A stretch of 64,000 nucleotides of DNA from NCBI RefSeq assembly GCF_024448955.1, contig NZ_JAMOIH010000003.1:248001-312000 (forward strand), given 5' to 3'. Shown one piece after another: positions 54,725 to 62,656 of this stretch (position 1 is its first letter; each line of letters starts with the position of its first letter). Under the pieces are notes generated by a model that had not been told where the DNA came from, ran no database searches, and saw only the letters and a program-made list of their open reading frames with translations. Origin of the DNA: Stutzerimonas stutzeri (GTDB taxonomy: Bacteria > Pseudomonadota > Gammaproteobacteria > Pseudomonadales > Pseudomonadaceae). Position numbers and translations under genes: made by a program.

Positions 54725-54757
54725 CAAGCACGCCTGATTTGAATCAAGCCCATAGAC

Positions 54758-54790
54758 AAAAGGCACGGCGCTCGCCGTGCCTTTTGTTTT
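54758..54790 (+). terminator. Intrinsic terminator of gltBD
   Basis: AAAAGGCACGGCG (54758-54770) pairs fully with CGCCGTGCCTTTT (54773-54785), two-base apparent loop (four to six bases when the closing pairs open), followed by GTTTTG. Strong and symmetrical. Confidence 0.9.
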
Positions 54791-54833
54791 GTGCTTTGCG
54801 ACAATGCCGCCACTCTTTTGCTGGAACCCAGAC

Positions 54834-55898
54834 ATGACTGCCTTGAAGAACGATCGCTTCCTCCGCGCCCTGCTCAAGCAACCTGTCGACGTCACCCCGG
54901 TGTGGATGATGCGTCAGGCCGGACGCTACCTTCCGGAATACCGGGCCAGTCGCAGCAAGGCGGGGGACTTCATGAGCCTGTGCATGAATCCCGAGCTGGC
55001 CTGCGAAGTCACTCTGCAGCCGCTGGATCGCTATCCGCTGGATGCCGCCATTCTGTTTTCAGACATTCTTACCGTGCCGGACGCCATGGGTCTGGGCCTG
55101 TACTTCGAAACCGGAGAGGGGCCACGTTTCAAGAAGGTCGTCAGCAGCCTGGCCGACATCGAGGCGCTGCCGATTCCGGACCCGGAAAAGGATTTGGGCT
55201 ATGTCATGGATGCGGTGCGCACCATTCGCCGCGAGCTCAACGGTCGCGTTCCGCTGATCGGTTTTTCCGGCAGCCCCTGGACGCTGGCGACCTATATGGT
55301 CGAAGGCGGCTCCTCCAAGGACTTCCGCAAGTCCAAGGCCATGCTTTACGAGAATCCGCAGGCCATGCATGCGCTACTCGACAAGCTGGCGCAGTCGGTG
55401 ACCAGCTACCTCAACGGGCAGATCCTGGCCGGCGCGCAAGCGGTGCAGATCTTCGACTCCTGGGGCGGCAGCCTTTCCGCCGCCGCTTATCAAGAGTTTT
55501 CCCTGGCCTATATGCAGAAAATCGTCGATGGCTTGATTCGCGAGCACGACGGTCGCCGCGTCCCGGTGATCCTCTTCACCAAGGGCGGCGGGCTGTGGCT
55601 GGAATCCATGGCTGACTCCGGCGTCGAGGCGCTGGGTCTGGACTGGACCTGCGACATCGGCAACGCGCGTGCTCGCGTGGGTGACAAGGTTGCCCTGCAG
55701 GGCAACATGGACCCCAGCGTGCTGTACGCCAAGCCTGACGCGATCCGCGCCGAAGTGGGGCGTATCCTGGCCAGCTTCGGCCATGGCGAAGGCCATGTGT
55801 TCAATCTGGGCCACGGCATCACGCCGGAAGTCGATCCGGCCCATGCCGGTGGCTTCATCGAGTCGGTGCACGAACTCTCGGCGCAATATCACGGCTAA
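54834..55898 (+). CDS. hemE: Uroporphyrinogen decarboxylase
   Basis: 354 residues from [37 protein letters not shown], which contains the family N-terminal signature [11 protein letters not shown]. The second signature is [17 protein letters not shown], and the catalytic Asp is in [13 protein letters not shown]. It removes four carboxyl groups from uroporphyrinogen III to give coproporphyrinogen III. Isolated from the other hem genes by a terminator; the 3' end runs into an inverted repeat. Confidence 0.98.
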   Translation: MTALKNDRFLRALLKQPVDVTPVWMMRQAGRYLPEYRASRSKAGDFMSLCMNPELACEVTLQPLDRYPLDAAILFSDILTVPDAMGLGLYFETGEGPRFKKVVSSLADIEALPIPDPEKDLGYVMDAVRTIRRELNGRVPLIGFSGSPWTLATYMVEGGSSKDFRKSKAMLYENPQAMHALLDKLAQSVTSYLNGQILAGAQAVQIFDSWGGSLSAAAYQEFSLAYMQKIVDGLIREHDGRRVPVILFTKGGGLWLESMADSGVEALGLDWTCDIGNARARVGDKVALQGNMDPSVLYAKPDAIRAEVGRILASFGHGEGHVFNLGHGITPEVDPAHAGGFIESVHELSAQYHG

Positions 55899-56000
55899 GA
55901 GCAGCTATAAGCTGCAAGCCATGAGCTTCAATTTAAAGCAGAAAAGCTTGGCGGCATTGCGGTGCCAGCCAAGCTGAACCACTTGCAGCTTTAACGCTCT
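55898..56000. repeat. 103-base intergenic inverted repeat after hemE
   Basis: AGAGCAGCTATAAGCTGCAA at the left and CTTGCAGCTTTAACGCTCT at the right end are inverted copies with small mismatches. It begins at the hemE stop and ends one base before the stop of the converging gene. Same GCTGCAAGC word as in other gaps; probably a dispersed element that may also end both transcripts. Confidence 0.5.
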
Positions 56001-56001
56001 T

Positions 56002-56295
56002 TCAAGGCTGCTGATAGTGTCCTGGCGTGGTGCCCGGCTCATGCTCATGAACCAGCCGGGTTACGCGGATATCGGTGATCCCCACGACCTCGGCCTGCCG
56101 TAGCAACTCGGTTTCTTCAGCATCCGCATCGGGCATGACCAGGCTGTTTTCGGCATCGGCGTTATGGTGCTCGATCAGACGCCGGGCCGCCTCGCCCTGG
56201 GAGAGGCTCTCTTCTTCCGATTCGATGATTTGGGCGCGTGGGTCGTTCTGGAAGATGTAATTGACTTCGAACTTATGCGACGAGTTACCGAACAT
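56002..56295 (-). CDS. Small acidic hypothetical protein
   Basis: 97 residues with a good CAGGAG ribosome site. The start MFGNSSHKFEVNYIFQNDPRAQ is followed by an acidic helix (IIESEEESLSQGEAARRLIEHH) and a C-terminal part ending in IRVTRLVHEHEPGTTPGHYQQP. No Cys, no membrane helix, no recognised domain. Small pseudomonad proteins of this kind exist near hemE in my memory but I cannot name a family. Convergent with hemE. Confidence 0.7.
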   Translation of the reverse strand: MFGNSSHKFEVNYIFQNDPRAQIIESEEESLSQGEAARRLIEHHNADAENSLVMPDADAEETELLRQAEVVGITDIRVTRLVHEHEPGTTPGHYQQP

Positions 56296-56451
56296 GAGGC
56301 GGCTCCTGAAAATGATGGACAGGTTCTGCTTCTGTTGACTTACCGGTCAGCTATTCGTTCGCACGGAAGGATGGTTGCGGCGACAGCCGGAAAACTGCCG
56401 CGCCGCCTGGCAAAGCTGTAGCGCCCATCACCGTTGGCGCGGGCGCGGTCA

Positions 56452-56889
56452 CTATTTGACCTGGGCCAGATTACCCTTGAGGGCGACGCCAGCGATAACC
56501 GCCCCGGCGTGGCATTCGTATTTTTCGCTGTCCTTGTACTCGACGTGCTTGTAGTTGCTGGCGAGGTCCACCACTGCGTTGGCGCCAGCGGCCTTGGCGG
56601 CGTTCTGCAGGTTGATCAGCGCGGACTGCAACACCCAACGGCAGGCTTCTTCGTCGCTCTTGTTGAAGGCGTTGGTCTTCTTGCTGGTGGTGACGCCGCT
56701 GCGGACAATTTTCGCGCCGGCCGGACGCTTGGCGAGATAGAACTTCACGCTGCCGTCCAGTCGGCCCGCGGCAGTGGCTTCGGCGACCACTTCATCGAAG
56801 GGCAGGTAATGGGTGGTATCGCGGGCCTGGCTGATGCTGGGCAGAGCGCAGAGCACGAGCGCCGCGCCGATCCAGGTGGTTTTTTTCAT
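56452..56889 (-). CDS. Secreted YbjQ/RcsF-like protein of unknown function
   Basis: 145 residues from ATG at 56889, six bases after AAGGAG; an ATG two codons earlier is too close to that site. Signal peptide MKKTTWIGAALVLCALPSISQA. The mature part has two cysteines (EEACRWVLQ and KYECHAGAV) that could form one disulfide, and the block GANAVVDLASNYKH, which resembles YbjQ and RcsF folds. Relatives in Pseudomonas are misnamed excinuclease subunits. Periplasmic; role unknown. Confidence 0.75.
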   Translation of the reverse strand: MKKTTWIGAALVLCALPSISQARDTTHYLPFDEVVAEATAAGRLDGSVKFYLAKRPAGAKIVRSGVTTSKKTNAFNKSDEEACRWVLQSALINLQNAAKAAGANAVVDLASNYKHVEYKDSEKYECHAGAVIAGVALKGNLAQVK

Positions 56890-56934
56890 GTGCATCTCCT
56901 TGCATTGTTTTTTGGGTGACCTTTAAACACTCAG

Positions 56935-57130
56935 ACAGGCCATTGAAAACGTAGGCGAGGCAGGCAAGACAAGGCGCTACGACCAGCGGGAGTAACAGCC
57001 GAAGGCTGGCCCGAAGGGCGAGCGTAGCGAGTCAAAACAGGCGAGGACGCGGAGTTTAGTGGCCTAAATGAGCAGTCCAAGCCTGTTTTTAACGCAGTAT
57101 TGCCAACGCAGGTAGTTTTCAGCGGTCCTG
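56935..57130. mobile_element. MITE-like 196-base element
   Basis: Terminal inverted repeats ACAGGCCATTGAAAAC (56935-56950) and GTTTTCAGCGGTCCTG (57115-57130) are imperfect. TCAG flanks both ends (56931-56934 and 57131-57134), a possible target duplication. No coding frame. Internal pairing AAAACAGGC (57034-57042) with GCCTGTTTT (57081-57089). The sequence type, with GGGCGAGCGTAGCGAG in the middle, is one I recall as dispersed in stutzeri-group genomes. It stops exactly at the apeR stop codon. Confidence 0.7.
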
Positions 57131-58357
57131 TCAGGCCCAGCGGCGGAAAATCAATGACGTATTGATACCGCCGAAGGCGAAATTGTTGTTCATGACGTAT
57201 TCGTGCTGCATGGTCCGCGGTGCGCCGACGATATAGTCCAGCTCACCGCAGCGCGGATCGATACTGTCGAGATTGAGCGTGTGGACATAGCGGTCGCGGT
57301 TCATCATCTCGATGCTGAACCAGGATTCCAGAGCCCCGCAGGCGCCCAGCGTGTGCCCGAAAAAACTCTTCTGCGAACTGATCGGCATACGCGAACCAAA
57401 CAGTGCCTGGGTCGCCAGGGTTTCGGCGATGTCGCCCTGTTCGGTGGCGGTGCCATGGCCGTTGACGTAGCCGATGGCCTCGGCTTGCAAACCTGCATCC
57501 TCCAGCGCCAGCTCCATGGCCCGGCGCATGGTCACCTGTTCGGGTTTCGTCGCGTGCTGGCCGTCGGCGTTGCTGCCGAAACCGACCAGCTCGGCATATA
57601 TGGAGGCGCCGCGGGCAAGGGCATGTTCGAGTTCTTCGAGTACCAGCATGCCGGCGCCTTCGCCGATCACCAGCCCGTCGCGGCCGCTGTCGTAGGGGCG
57701 TGGCGTTGTGTGTGGTGCGTCGTTCTTCAGGCTGGTCGCGTAGAGCGCATCGAAGACCATGGCCTCGGTGGCGCAGAGTTCCTCGGCGCCACCGGCGAGC
57801 ATCAGCGGCAAGCGCCCGTACTTGATCGCCTCGTAGGCGTAGCCAATGCCCTGGCTGCCGCTGGTACAAGCGCTGGATGTAGGAATCACCCGGCCGGTCA
57901 GGCCGAAGAAGATGCTGATATTGGCGGCCGTGGTGTGCGGCATCATGCGGATGTAGGAGTTGGCGTTGAGGCCATCGGCGACCGAATTGAGCAGCATGTT
58001 GCCGAAGGCCTTGATCTCCTCAGTGCTGCCGGTGGAAGAGCCGCAGGCGACGCCCATGCGCCCGTCGCGAATGCTCTGGTCGTCGAGCAGCCCCGCTTGC
58101 TGCAGGGCCTGCTCGGCGGCTTTCACCGACAATCTTGAGACGCGCCCCATGCTGCGCAATTGCTTGCGCGTCCAGTGCGAAGGCACGACGAAATCATCGA
58201 CCGGGCCGGCCAAACGGGTATTCAGCTCGGTGAAGCGATCCCACTCGTCCATGCGCCGGATGCCGCTGCGGTTGGCATTGAAGTTGGCCTCGATGGACGA
58301 CCAGTCGCTGCCCAGCGAAGTGATGCCGGCCATGCCGGTGACGACGACACGTTTCAT
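57131..58357 (-). CDS. apeR: Aryl-polyene beta-ketoacyl-ACP synthase ApeR
   Basis: 408 residues, FabF-type thiolase fold. Active-site Cys in TSSACTSGSQGIGYA (about 165), His in GHGTATEQGD (about 303) and FFGHTLGACGALES (about 338) form the Cys-His-His triad of an elongating ketosynthase. Start overlaps the apeQ stop by one base (TGATG). In APE clusters the order apeO-P-Q-R is conserved, which is why the symbol is given. It would elongate the polyene on an acyl carrier protein. Last gene of the operon here; a MITE-like element follows its stop. Confidence 0.88.
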   Translation of the reverse strand: MKRVVVTGMAGITSLGSDWSSIEANFNANRSGIRRMDEWDRFTELNTRLAGPVDDFVVPSHWTRKQLRSMGRVSRLSVKAAEQALQQAGLLDDQSIRDGRMGVACGSSTGSTEEIKAFGNMLLNSVADGLNANSYIRMMPHTTAANISIFFGLTGRVIPTSSACTSGSQGIGYAYEAIKYGRLPLMLAGGAEELCATEAMVFDALYATSLKNDAPHTTPRPYDSGRDGLVIGEGAGMLVLEELEHALARGASIYAELVGFGSNADGQHATKPEQVTMRRAMELALEDAGLQAEAIGYVNGHGTATEQGDIAETLATQALFGSRMPISSQKSFFGHTLGACGALESWFSIEMMNRDRYVHTLNLDSIDPRCGELDYIVGAPRTMQHEYVMNNNFAFGGINTSLIFRRWA

Positions 58358-59085
58358 CAGCACAGCCCGCCGTTGACGGCCAGTACCTGGCGAGTGATAT
58401 AGCCCGCCTCATCCGACATCAGGAAGTTCACGGCTCCGGCGACCTCCTCGGGCGTTCCCATGCGCTGGGCGGGGACCATCTTGAGCATCTCCTCGATGGG
58501 CAGGTGTTCGTCGAGCATGTCGGTTTCGACCAATCCTGGCGCGACGCAGTTGACGGTGATCCGGCGCTTGCCCAGCTCCACCGCGAGCGCCTTGGCCGCC
58601 CCGATCACCCCGGCCTTGGAAGCACTGTAGTTGACTTGGCCGCGATTGCCGATCAGGCCCGATACGGACGTGATGCAAACGATTCGGCCCGGCTGGCGGC
58701 GACGGATCATTGGCATCGTCAGTGGCTGCAGCACGTTGAAAAAGCCGTCCAGATTGGTGCGCAACACCTGATCCCAATCGTCTTCGCTCAGCGCCGGAAA
58801 GGCGCCGTCGCGGGTCAGACCGGCGTTGCAGACTACCCCGTAGTAGGCGCCGTATGACTCGATATCGGCCTCCAGCTGCATGCGGCATTGAGCACGGTCC
58901 GCAACGTCGAATTGCAGGACGCGCGCCTGACGTCCCATTGCCTGGATTTGCGCTTGCACGGCTTCGGCCTCGTCACGCCGGGCGCGGCAATGCAGGACGA
59001 TATCGTGGCCGCTCTGGGCCAGGCGCAAGGCGATGGCACGGCCAATGCCACGGCTGGAGCCGGTGACGAGAATGGTTTTGCTCAT
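58357..59085 (-). CDS. apeQ: Aryl-polyene 3-ketoacyl-ACP reductase ApeQ (FabG-type)
   Basis: 242 residues, classical short-chain dehydrogenase. Cofactor loop LVTGSSRGIGRAIAL (about 6-20), NNAG-type VCNAG, and the catalytic Ser-Tyr-Lys in ITSVSGLIGNRGQVNYSASKAGV (about 138-160). The C-terminus AVNGGLC is FabG-like. It reduces the 3-keto group made by ApeO/ApeR. Overlaps apeP by 4 bases and apeR by one. A housekeeping fabG would be expected with fabD and acpP, which are not here. Confidence 0.9.
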   Translation of the reverse strand: MSKTILVTGSSRGIGRAIALRLAQSGHDIVLHCRARRDEAEAVQAQIQAMGRQARVLQFDVADRAQCRMQLEADIESYGAYYGVVCNAGLTRDGAFPALSEDDWDQVLRTNLDGFFNVLQPLTMPMIRRRQPGRIVCITSVSGLIGNRGQVNYSASKAGVIGAAKALAVELGKRRITVNCVAPGLVETDMLDEHLPIEEMLKMVPAQRMGTPEEVAGAVNFLMSDEAGYITRQVLAVNGGLC

Positions 59086-59534
59086 GGAGTGGGCTCTTGA
59101 AGATAGCTCGCCACCTCGGGCGGGCGGAACACGTTGAGACGCGCCTCGGCATGGATATCGGGCCCGTCGAGATGGCATTCGAACACGCCCATGCCGTTGT
59201 CATCCTGCAGCGAGCGCAGCGCACGGATGCGCAGCGTGACGCCAGCCGGAAAGTGTTCGACATTGCATTGATAGTTGCGAGTGCCGAGCAGGAAACCCAG
59301 CTCGACCGGCAGCCCGGCCAGGCGTGACTGACAGCCGGCGAACGCGGCGACGGCCTGCGCCATGATTTCCACGCCGACCCAGGCCGGCAGATTGCCGTCG
59401 GGCAGATTGAGCAAACCGGTGGGCTTCACTTGCAGGCTGGCCTCCAGGCTTTCCGCGTCGAAGGCTTCAACCGCATCGAGCAGAATCATGTTGCCGGCGT
59501 GGGGCAGCAGTTCGGCGATTGGCCAGTCGATCAT
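59082..59534 (-). CDS. apeP: Aryl-polyene 3-hydroxyacyl-ACP dehydratase ApeP
   Basis: 150 residues, hotdog fold. N-terminal LLPHAGNMILLDAVEAFD has the PH(R/A)xxM pattern with the catalytic His; the central helix reads LPAWVGVEIMAQAVAAFAGC, the usual WVxxExMAQ of the ApeP/XanB type. It dehydrates 3-hydroxyacyl-ACP to the enoyl form, which is not reduced, giving conjugation. Overlaps apeO and apeQ by 4 bases each. Confidence 0.88.
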   Translation of the reverse strand: MIDWPIAELLPHAGNMILLDAVEAFDAESLEASLQVKPTGLLNLPDGNLPAWVGVEIMAQAVAAFAGCQSRLAGLPVELGFLLGTRNYQCNVEHFPAGVTLRIRALRSLQDDNGMGVFECHLDGPDIHAEARLNVFRPPEVASYLQEPTP

Positions 59535-60718
59535 GACGCGTCTCCGAGGATCAGGCTGATGTTGTTGCCGCCGAAGGCGAAGGAGTTGCTCATCATCGTT
59601 CGTCGGTCCGCCGCAGCCATGGTCGTACCGTCGGTGACCAGATTCAGACGCGGCAAGTCGGCATCCTCCTCGTTATCCCAGCGATGCGGCGGCAGCAGGC
59701 CTGCGGGATTGCAATCGGACAGCGCCAGCCAGCAGAGCGCGGCTTCCAGCGCCCCGGCGGCACCCAGCGTGTGGCCGGTGAGTGGCTTGCTTGAGGAGCA
59801 GGCCACGCCGCCCGGAAATACCGTGGCAACCGCCAGGCTTTCCATGGCGTCGTTGTGCCGGGTGGCGGTGCCGTGCAGATTGAGATAGCTGATCTGCTCC
59901 GCCTGGACCGATGCGCTGGCAAGTGCCTTGCGCATGGCCGCGATGGCGCTCAACCCTTGCGGATCGGGAGCGGAAATGTGATGCGCGTCGGAGCTGGCAC
60001 CGCCGCCGAGCAGGGCGATAGGGGCTGGCTCGCGGGTCATCAGAAACACGGCCGCCGCCTCGCCGATGTTGATGCCGTCGCGGTTGGCCGAAAACGGATT
60101 GCAGATGCGCTTGCTGATCGCCTCCAGGGCGCTGAAGCCCTGCAGCGTGAGGTCGCATAGGGTATCCACGCCGCCACAGATCACCGCATCGCAGATCCCT
60201 GCGTCCAACAGACGCTTGGCGCTGAGCAGCGCGCGAGCGCTGGATGTGCAGGCGGTGGAGATGGCGTAACTCGGGCCGCTGAGCTGCAACCGTTCACTGA
60301 GAAAGCTCGCCGGGGCGCACAGCTCCTGATGACCGTAGTGGTAGCTGACCGGAAGTTGGCCGTCGCGGGCCAGAGCGGCGATGCCCAGGCTGGCTTCCTG
60401 GATGCCGGTGGTGCTGGTGCCCAGTACCACACCGATACGCGCATGGCCGAAGCGGGCGATGGCCTCATGTAGCTCGGCCTCGATCTCTTCGATGGCGGCC
60501 AGCAGCATCTGGTTGTTGCGTGTCGCATGGCGCTGCGGGCAATCGCCGAGAGAAGGCAGCTCGTTGGTGACGGCGCCGACCGGAACTCGCCGGCCGGCAA
60601 CCGGCTGCGGATACGGCTGCATGGCCGAACCGTCACCCGCCAGCAGCCGTCGGGTCACTTCGGCTTTATCGCGGCCCAGCGCGCAGATCACCCCGAGGGC
60701 ATTCAGGTAGGCGGTCAT
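59531..60718 (-). CDS. apeO: Aryl-polyene beta-ketoacyl-ACP synthase ApeO
   Basis: 395 residues from MTAYLNALGVICALG; the longer open frame is rejected because this ATG overlaps the upstream stop. Triad: Cys in STACTSSARALLSAK (about 165), His in NLHGTATRHND (about 290) and PLTGHTLGAAGALEA (about 327). FabB/FabF-like with divergent N-terminus. Works with ApeR as the second ketosynthase of the APE system; division of labour cannot be read from sequence. Confidence 0.88.
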   Translation of the reverse strand: MTAYLNALGVICALGRDKAEVTRRLLAGDGSAMQPYPQPVAGRRVPVGAVTNELPSLGDCPQRHATRNNQMLLAAIEEIEAELHEAIARFGHARIGVVLGTSTTGIQEASLGIAALARDGQLPVSYHYGHQELCAPASFLSERLQLSGPSYAISTACTSSARALLSAKRLLDAGICDAVICGGVDTLCDLTLQGFSALEAISKRICNPFSANRDGINIGEAAAVFLMTREPAPIALLGGGASSDAHHISAPDPQGLSAIAAMRKALASASVQAEQISYLNLHGTATRHNDAMESLAVATVFPGGVACSSSKPLTGHTLGAAGALEAALCWLALSDCNPAGLLPPHRWDNEEDADLPRLNLVTDGTTMAAADRRTMMSNSFAFGGNNISLILGDAS

Positions 60719-61248
60719 TTCTGGCGAGCTCCGGTGGCTGTCGCGATGGGGGCGACACCATAGGTCAGCGCCGACCCTACGTCGAGATCGAAGCGATCGT
60801 TCTCCCGATACCGGACGTGCCATGCCGACAACGTATCGCTTGCCAGTGATCTCCCGGCCTGCTGCTGGCTCCAAGACGTATCGGAGTACAGGTCGTCCAG
60901 TTGATCGGCAGGCGTCAAGGCGAACAGCAGGGCGGCGAACAGCTCGCGCGCCTCGGCATTGGGCGGTAGCAGACCATCCGCCCGCCATTGGCCGTTGACC
61001 AACAGCTGGCGCGCCAGGGGAACGCCCAGCGGATCGAGCAGCGACCAGCGCAAGGCAGCGCCTTCCTGCTGGATTACCAGCAACCAGATACGCACGTCGT
61101 CCTGGCTCCGACGCTCGATGTGCAGCTGTAGCGGCAAATCGAGTCGTGGCATCTGAGTCGGCAGCGGCGCGCGTTGAGCGCAGGCGCCAAGCATCAGTGC
61201 CAGCGACAGCCAGACCAGGCAGCGCGCGTGACGGTTCAGCACATACAT
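60715..61248 (-). CDS. DUF3261-type lipoprotein of the aryl-polyene operon
   Basis: 177 residues from MYVLNRHARCLVWLSLALMLGAC. The lipobox LMLGAC puts the lipidated Cys at residue 23. The mature part is a small beta-rich domain (LQLHIERRSQDDVRIWLLVIQQEGAALRWSLLDPLGVPLARQLL) like the DUF3261 proteins found before apeO in APE and xanthomonadin clusters. It may help move the lipid-linked pigment to the outer membrane; unproven. Overlaps apeO by 4 bases. Confidence 0.8.
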   Translation of the reverse strand: MYVLNRHARCLVWLSLALMLGACAQRAPLPTQMPRLDLPLQLHIERRSQDDVRIWLLVIQQEGAALRWSLLDPLGVPLARQLLVNGQWRADGLLPPNAEARELFAALLFALTPADQLDDLYSDTSWSQQQAGRSLASDTLSAWHVRYRENDRFDLDVGSALTYGVAPIATATGARQK

Positions 61249-61258
61249 GCAGGCAGAC

Positions 61259-62503
61259 TCAAACACTTGCCACAGGCGCGGCGCACAGCTCAGCCAACAC
61301 CCGAAGGCGGCGTTTGGGCTCGGCGACGTAGGGATTCTTCTCGTCCCAGGCATAGCCGGCAAGAATCGAACTGATCATCCGGCGGATCTCAGGTTGGGCG
61401 TGCTCGTAATAGATCACGTCCTGGAAGCTGCCGTCGTACCAGCCCTCGACATAGGTGCGGAAGGTATTTACGCCGCGCTTGAGGGGCACTGCGAACTCTG
61501 CTTCCCAATCCACCGCTTCGCCCGACAGCTGACGATGCAGCACCGCTGCCGCCATGCTTGCCGAGCGCATGGCGATGGTGACACCGGAGGAAAACACCGG
61601 ATCGAGGAACTCCGCCGCATTGCCCAGCAGGGCGAAACCCGGACCGTGCAGCGACTTGACGTTGGCCGAGTAGCCACCGATCAGGCGCGCCGGTGTGTCC
61701 CACTCGGCATGCTTGAGGATGCGCTTGAGGTTGGGCGCTTCGAGCACGAGCTCCTTGAGGCAGGCATCCATATCCAGCGGGCGGCCTTCGTAGCGCTCGG
61801 CACTGGCGACAACGCCGAGCGAGCAGCGGCCGTTGCTGAAAGGAATGGTCCAGTACCAGACGTCGCGTAGCTCGGGATGGGTGGTGATGAGGATCTTGTC
61901 GCGGTCGAATTGCGGGTCGTCGATGTTGTCCTGGATGTGCGTGAACACGGCGCGACGCAGCGGAAAGTTCGACGGCGCTTCCAGGTCGAGCAGGCGCGGC
62001 AGGACGCGACCGTAACCGCTGGCGTCGAGGACAAACGCCGCTTCGACGGCATATTCGCTACCATCCAGACGGCGCACCTGCAGACGCGGGCGCGGATTGG
62101 CGAAGTCCGCCGCGATGATTTCCTCTTCATAGCGGATCTCGACGCCCTGCAACCCGGCCTGATCGGCCAGCAACTTGTCGAAGTCGGCGCGCAGAACCTG
62201 ATAGGTGCTGCCGTGACCCTCGGTGAATTTGTCGCGGAAATCGAACTCGCTGTAGCGCTCGCCCCAACCGAACGCCGCACCAAGCTTGGTCTGGAAACCG
62301 GCGGCCTGGACCGCTTCGAGCATCCCGGCTTCCTCGACGAAATCCAGGCAGTGCGACAGCAGGCTCTCGCCGATGGAGAAACGCGGAAAACGCTGGCGCT
62401 CGATGATCAGCGCATCGTGCCCCTTGCGCTTGAGCAAGGCGGCAGCGATGGCACCGGACGGTCCTGCACCAATGACGACGACGCTACGTTGTTCTGCATT
62501 CAT
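61259..62503 (-). CDS. FAD-dependent oxidoreductase with halogenase-type motifs
   Basis: 414 residues. N-terminal GAGPSG nucleotide loop (VVVIGAGPSGAIAAALL, about 8-24) and a C-terminal FAD block GPGFALLGNAAEFLDPVFSSGVTIAM. WYWTIP (about 212-217) fits the WxWxIP pattern of flavin-dependent halogenases, and Lys73 (GFQTKLGAAFGWG) falls where the catalytic Lys of PrnA-type enzymes lies by my eye alignment. Close relatives also include hydroxylases and geranylgeranyl-reductase-like proteins, so the reaction is open. It stands between the MMPL exporter and the lipoprotein in the APE operon, and could modify the aryl head group. Confidence 0.82.
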   Translation of the reverse strand: MNAEQRSVVVIGAGPSGAIAAALLKRKGHDALIIERQRFPRFSIGESLLSHCLDFVEEAGMLEAVQAAGFQTKLGAAFGWGERYSEFDFRDKFTEGHGSTYQVLRADFDKLLADQAGLQGVEIRYEEEIIAADFANPRPRLQVRRLDGSEYAVEAAFVLDASGYGRVLPRLLDLEAPSNFPLRRAVFTHIQDNIDDPQFDRDKILITTHPELRDVWYWTIPFSNGRCSLGVVASAERYEGRPLDMDACLKELVLEAPNLKRILKHAEWDTPARLIGGYSANVKSLHGPGFALLGNAAEFLDPVFSSGVTIAMRSASMAAAVLHRQLSGEAVDWEAEFAVPLKRGVNTFRTYVEGWYDGSFQDVIYYEHAQPEIRRMISSILAGYAWDEKNPYVAEPKRRLRVLAELCAAPVASV

Positions 62504-62656
62504 GAAGATCCGATCCTTGATCGACTCGGTTGGAAGGGTGGCCGCCGTAGGGCAACCGCGGAAAATGTTCAGCGCTGGATCGAGGTGATGCGCAGCTCAC
62601 GATGGATGTCGCCGCAGTTCAAGGAGGCAACGCCAGCGTGTGCGATGCTCGACCGC

